A stretch of DNA of 8,971 bases from Desulfobacterales bacterium (GTDB lineage Bacteria > Desulfobacterota > Desulfobacteria > Desulfobacterales > JAFDCJ01): positions 3,523,214-3,532,184 of the forward strand of contig CP070771.1 of assembly GCA_020345785.1 (NCBI GenBank). Reading direction: 5' to 3'. Positions 5,872-8,971 of the stretch are shown one piece after another. Position numbers and translations under genes: made by a program. The notes under the pieces were generated by a model, which was not told the DNA's origin, ran no database searches, and worked only from the letters and a program-made list of their open reading frames with translations. How positions within the stretch are numbered: position 1 is the stretch's first letter; each line of letters starts with the position of its first letter.

Positions 5872-5913
5872 CGGGTTTGTTGATGTATATGCATCTTGCG
5901 GACCCGTTTTTTT
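5872..5913 (+). terminator. Rho-independent terminator after the binding-protein gene
   Basis: CGGGT (5872-5876) pairs with ACCCG (5902-5906), enclosing a second stem GATG (5882-5885)/CATC (5892-5895), and seven T residues follow directly (5907-5913). The position just after the binding-protein stop fits a terminator, although the outer stem is short and the internal loops are large. It would make the downstream carrier gene partly independent. Confidence 0.5.
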
Positions 5914-5931
5914 CAACGTGCCTGGTTGAAA
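5911..5931. promoter_or_regulatory. Inverted repeat TTTCAAC-N7-GTTGAAA upstream of the NhaC-type gene
   Basis: Perfect 7-bp arms (5911-5917 and 5925-5931) are separated by seven bases, about 50 bases before the carrier start. The left arm shares its T residues with the terminator tail. It may be an operator or a second small hairpin. No convincing -35/-10 pair was found beside it. Confidence 0.35.
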
Positions 5932-5979
5932 GCTTCGATACATGCTATTTTCCGAATCAATCAATGAGGGAGGTACTTC

Positions 5980-7950
5980 ATGAAAAAGCTCATGGTTTTG
6001 GCGTTGACAATTTTTATCGGCCTGCTCTTTGCGGCCCATTCAGGGGCGGCGCCGGTTTTGAAGGTTGAAGGCAAGGGCGCGAACCTGAGCGGCCTAAACC
6101 TGTATTTAAAGGTGACTGTTGAAAATTTAATGCCCGGTGAAGCGCGCACAGTCGCGATAAATGCCGACGGAAAGCCGATACACCGCCAGGAACTGACCGC
6201 CGGTGAACATGAAATCAAGATAGAAGGCGCGAATCTGGACTCCGGTACCCACACGATCAGCGTCGAAAGTGAAGGTGTGAGCGCAGAAACGGAGCTTCGC
6301 GTGCTGCCGGGATGGCTGTCGCTGCTTCCGCCGGTGATTGCAATTGTCCTGGCGCTTTTGATCAAAGACGTCCTGATTTCCCTGTCCATTGCAATATTTA
6401 TCGGCGCCCTGTCGCTTGCCGGCTGGAATCCGTTTGCCGCCTTTTCGATGTTCATTCTGGATTTCATCGTAAAAGCCCTCATCGATGAGTACCACGCCAG
6501 CATCATTTTGTTTTCCATGTTGCTGGGTGGCATGGTCGGCATCATCAGCAAAAATGGGGGTACCCGCGGTATCGTCGACCGGGTGGCTCCTTTTGCCACT
6601 ACCCCCCGACGGGCGCAGTTGGCGGCATGGCTCATGGGCTTGCTTGTATTTTTTGATGACTACGCCAACACCCTGATCGTCGGCAACACCATGCGGCCGG
6701 TCACCGATCGCCTCCGTATCAGTAGGGAGAAGCTTTCCTATATCGTCGATTCGACGGCTGCACCGGTGTCGAGTGTATTTCCCATTACGACCTGGATCGG
6801 TTTTGAGGTGGGGTTGATCGCTGCTGGATTCGCGGCGCTGGAGATTCCATTCAATGCCTATAATGTATTCATTGCATCGATTCTTTACCGGTTTTATCCA
6901 ATTTTTTGTCTAATTATCATTTTTGTGATCGCGTGGACCGGTCGTGATTTGGGGCCCATGCTCAAAGCGGAACGGCGCGCACGCCAGACCGGTGATGTCA
7001 TGGCTGCCGATGCCAAACCGCTGGCGGATTTCGGCCAGGACGAATTGGCCCCGCCCGGAGAGACGCCTAAACGCGCCATGAATGCGCTGATACCCATTCT
7101 GACGGTGATTGTCGTCACCATTTTGGGGCTTTGGATTACCGGCACCGAAGCCGTCGACAGGACCGCCTACACTAGTACGTTCAAATACGTCCAGGATGTT
7201 TTCTCCAACGCCAACAGTTTCAGCGCCCTGCTGTGGGCGAGTTTGTCGGGTGTTGTCGTCGCCCTGATAATGACCTTTGCGCAGCGCCTGCTCAATGTTC
7301 GCGACGCTATCGGCGCCCTGGTCGGCGGTTTGAAGGCGATGGTGCTCGCCATGGCGGTTTTGCTGCTGGCCTGGTGTATCGGGACGGTGTGCTCGGATCT
7401 TCATACGGCGGATTACGTGGTCAGTCTCATCAGCGGACTGGTATCACCGGTATGGCTTCCGGTTCTAACCTTTGTGATCTCAGCGGTGATCGCTCTGGCC
7501 ACCGGGACCTCCTGGGGAACCATGGCCATCCTGATGGCGCTGGTCATCCCTATCTGCCACGAGCTGGCAATCGCCGCCGGGCATGGTTTAGAAAGCGGGA
7601 TTTACTACACCCTCATGGTTGGGACGATCTCATCCGTCCTGGCGGGAAGCGTGTGGGGAGATCATTGCTCCCCCATATCGGACACCACGATTCTGTCCAG
7701 TATGGCTTCGGGCTGTGACCACGTGGACCACGTCAAGACCCAACTGCCCTACGCCATGGGCATCGGACTCTTGGGAATGCTGGTGGGCGACATCCCCACC
7801 GCATTCGGACTTTCTCCTTGGATTTCGATTTTACTCGGAACTGCTGTTATTGTGGTTGGTGTTCGCTTTTTATTCAAAAAAAATGATGTCGAAGAAACCG
7901 AAGCGTCAGAAGAAACCGACCGTAAGACCGCCGAGGTTGGGGCTGCTTAA
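5980..7950 (+). CDS. NhaC-family sodium/proton antiporter-type carrier with exported N-terminal domain
   Basis: This is a multi-pass inner-membrane secondary transporter of the Na_H_antiporter (NhaC) family, 656 residues. It carries the family's conserved elements: GGMVGIISKNGGTRG (183-197), FFDDYANTLIVGNTMRPVTD (224-243), STAAPVSSVFPITTWIG (258-274), ATGTSWGT (507-514) and GSVWGDHCSPISDTT (556-570). The N-terminus is unusual. Residues 1-24 look like a signal peptide (cleavage near SGAA/P), followed by about 85 polar, beta-rich residues (25-110) before the first membrane helix at about 112-130. The beta segment (LYLKVTVENL, RTVAINADGK, HEIKIEGANL, HTISVESEG) suggests an Ig-like periplasmic module. 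A charged cytoplasmic loop lies at about 325-367, and the tail (634-656) is acidic and hydrophilic. GAGGGAGG lies upstream of the ATG. Family members move Na+/H+ or exchange amino/organic acids (malate-lactate MleN, amino-acid carriers); the substrate is unassigned. Confidence 0.88.
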   Translation: MKKLMVLALTIFIGLLFAAHSGAAPVLKVEGKGANLSGLNLYLKVTVENLMPGEARTVAINADGKPIHRQELTAGEHEIKIEGANLDSGTHTISVESEGVSAETELRVLPGWLSLLPPVIAIVLALLIKDVLISLSIAIFIGALSLAGWNPFAAFSMFILDFIVKALIDEYHASIILFSMLLGGMVGIISKNGGTRGIVDRVAPFATTPRRAQLAAWLMGLLVFFDDYANTLIVGNTMRPVTDRLRISREKLSYIVDSTAAPVSSVFPITTWIGFEVGLIAAGFAALEIPFNAYNVFIASILYRFYPIFCLIIIFVIAWTGRDLGPMLKAERRARQTGDVMAADAKPLADFGQDELAPPGETPKRAMNALIPILTVIVVTILGLWITGTEAVDRTAYTSTFKYVQDVFSNANSFSALLWASLSGVVVALIMTFAQRLLNVRDAIGALVGGLKAMVLAMAVLLLAWCIGTVCSDLHTADYVVSLISGLVSPVWLPVLTFVISAVIALATGTSWGTMAILMALVIPICHELAIAAGHGLESGIYYTLMVGTISSVLAGSVWGDHCSPISDTTILSSMASGCDHVDHVKTQLPYAMGIGLLGMLVGDIPTAFGLSPWISILLGTAVIVVGVRFLFKKNDVEETEASEETDRKTAEVGAA

Positions 7951-8051
7951 TGAGTGAAGCATCTAATTGATATTGTTCACATTCTTTTGTCAGTCCGGTT
8001 TCCAATGATCAAAACCCTTACATTTCAGCCGGTTTGGAAAAAAGTGTTTTC
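7951..8051. other. Intergenic region after the carrier gene, weak inverted repeat
   Basis: TTTCCAA (7999-8005) pairs with TTGGAAA (8034-8040). CCGGTTT occurs twice, at 7995-8001 and 8029-8035. No T-run follows on the plus strand, so this is at most a weak terminator. No gene is seen here. Confidence 0.3.
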
Positions 8052-8130
8052 TTGACAATACAACCGGTATCAGATACCTGAATCCGGGAAATCAGCAGCT
8101 GCAGTATATCAGCTCTGTGATACCGGAGAT
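8052..8130 (+). promoter_or_regulatory. Leader of the FAD oxidoreductase gene: -35 box, palindrome and RBS-covering hairpin
   Basis: A consensus TTGACA (8052-8057) is present but no good -10 follows. The palindrome GGTATC-A-GATACC (8066-8078) sits where the -10 would be, as for a repressor or activator site. CCGGTATCA (8064-8072) is the exact 9-bp complement of TGATACCGG (8118-8126), and its right arm covers the first two bases of the GGAG ribosome-binding site (8125-8128). Between them AGCTG (8097-8101) pairs with CAGCT (8110-8114). Whether the left arm is transcribed depends on where transcription starts, which I cannot tell. Confidence 0.4.
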
Positions 8131-8135
8131 CCGCG

Positions 8136-8971
8136 ATGCCACCTGAAACCCAGACGCCCCCGAGCTTCATGGAGTGGAGAGAGCTGAACTCACTGGTCGG
8201 CTCCATCCGAACGCGCTCCCTTGTCGCCCAGCCGACGACGATCGAACAGTGCCGCGAGGCACTGGCCTACTGCCGGCGGCACGGTATGACCATCTGCGTG
8301 CGGGGAGCCGGGCGCGGCTACGGGGACCTTGCGCTCAACGACGGCCAAGCCCTGCTCGACATGAGCGCCATGAACCGGGTCCTTGCGTTCGACGAGGAGG
8401 CCGCCCAGATCACCGTGGAGGCCGGCATCCGGATCATCGATATCTACCAGGCGGTTCACCACCGTCTGCTCACGCTCCACGCCAGTCCGACCGAATCGCA
8501 CTCCAGTGTCGCCGGCGCCATCTGTGCCAACGTGAACGGCAAGGACGCCTGGCACCACGGCAGCTTCGCCCACCAGATCGTCCGCCTGAACCTGCTGCTT
8601 GCCAACGGCGAGGCGCTCACCGTCGACCGGTCGCACGAGCTCTTCAACGCCGTCGTGGGGGGGATCGGACTGCTCGGTGTCATCGTGGATGCAACGCTTC
8701 AGCTCAGACCGATCCCGTCGCCTTTTGTCGAGATCAACCGCATCCCGGCGTCCAACGTCGACGCGCTGCTTGAGACGATGGCCCGGGTCGAAAAATCACA
8801 CGACGCGGCCGTGGTGTGGATGGACGCTTACGCCCGCGGTCGCAAAACCGGCCGCTCCGTGATTCACGCCGCAAAGTGGATCGAGCGCAACGATACCGAA
8901 TTACAACGCCGGCAAATTCTCGAGGCGGGCTATGAACGCCTCGAGCAGCACCGCCATTTCGGCCTCGCACT
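8136..8971 (+). CDS. FAD-linked oxidoreductase, DprE1-like PCMH domain (partial, runs off the window)
   Basis: This is the N-terminal 278 residues of a flavoprotein with a vanillyl-alcohol-oxidase/PCMH-type FAD-binding domain; the C-terminal substrate domain lies beyond the edge. Visible motifs are VAQPTTIEQCREAL (30-43), the FAD pyrophosphate loop RGAGRGYGDLALNDG (56-70), ASPTESHSSVAGAICANVNGKDAWHHGSFAHQI (116-148), LLANGEALTV (154-163) and VVGGIGLLGVIVDATLQL (173-190). The HGK/GSF-like segment and GGIGLLGVI resemble DprE1 (decaprenylphosphoryl-ribose oxidase) and related sugar or alditol oxidases. The substrate is not predictable. The ATG at 8136 has GGAG eight bases upstream and an in-frame TGA at 8118-8120, so the start is well supported. 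The gene is visibly richer in G+C and in third-position G/C than its neighbours (a sampled line, 8281-8340, is 42 of 60 G+C; 2401-2460 is 30 of 60). That suggests a different history or strong expression constraints. Confidence 0.88.
   Translation, partial: MPPETQTPPSFMEWRELNSLVGSIRTRSLVAQPTTIEQCREALAYCRRHGMTICVRGAGRGYGDLALNDGQALLDMSAMNRVLAFDEEAAQITVEAGIRIIDIYQAVHHRLLTLHASPTESHSSVAGAICANVNGKDAWHHGSFAHQIVRLNLLLANGEALTVDRSHELFNAVVGGIGLLGVIVDATLQLRPIPSPFVEINRIPASNVDALLETMARVEKSHDAAVVWMDAYARGRKTGRSVIHAAKWIERNDTELQRRQILEAGYERLEQHRHFGLA

Noticed and set aside
8099..8112. CTG...CAG spacing resembling a LexA box in the oxidoreductase leader
   Set aside because: The spacing between CTG and CAG is eight, not the ten of the LexA consensus, and the flanking T/A bases are missing.
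8174..8773. Plus-strand frame of 199 codons and opposite-strand frames at the right edge
   Set aside because: They are rich in Arg, Pro and Ala, as expected from a shifted reading of GC-rich coding DNA; the frame from 8136 carries the FAD-binding motifs.

Overview
The window looks like chromosomal DNA from a Gram-negative bacterium of mid G+C content. A marine or sediment Desulfobacterota (deltaproteobacterial sulfate reducer) is my best guess. It rests on gene content (TRAP transporter, FCD-type GntR regulator, large NhaC-family carrier with an exported N-terminus, several secreted binding proteins) and general sequence style, so it is inference only.

Layout: (1) On the minus strand, positions 124-1794 encode two parts of a TRAP transporter: the periplasmic binding protein DctP, then the small permease DctQ. 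The large permease DctM is not in the window, and bases 1-123 do not look like its start. (2) Bases 1795-2280 are an AT-rich divergent control region. It holds a long nested inverted repeat, a plausible sigma70 promoter, and two copies of the palindrome AGTTTAACT just upstream of a GntR/FadR-family regulator (2281-3009, plus strand). (3) An ornithine aminotransferase (rocD, 3114-4313) follows the regulator. (4) A type-1 (LivK-like) solute-binding protein (4560-5855) has no ABC permease or ATPase beside it. It is followed by an NhaC-family sodium/proton-antiporter-type carrier (5980-7950) with an unusual exported domain of about 90 residues before its membrane part. (5) At the right edge a GC-rich, DprE1-like FAD-linked oxidoreductase begins at 8136 and runs off the window.

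The most unusual feature is a pair of related elements of about 115 bp at 625-737 and 4390-4506. Both have long terminal inverted repeats (CTCCATTCATAAGCCACC and its complement) and a conserved, foldable core. One sits between dctP and dctQ and probably supplies the dctQ ribosome-binding site or start. The other lies upstream of the LivK-like binding protein. They look like a MITE/ERIC-like family that I cannot name.

Functionally, the central block reads as uptake and breakdown of an amino-acid-like solute. A GntR-FCD regulator senses a small carboxylate, two binding-protein systems capture solutes, OAT moves nitrogen between ornithine/glutamate-semialdehyde and 2-oxoglutarate/glutamate, and the NhaC-type carrier couples transport to ions. 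The substrate cannot be read from sequence alone.
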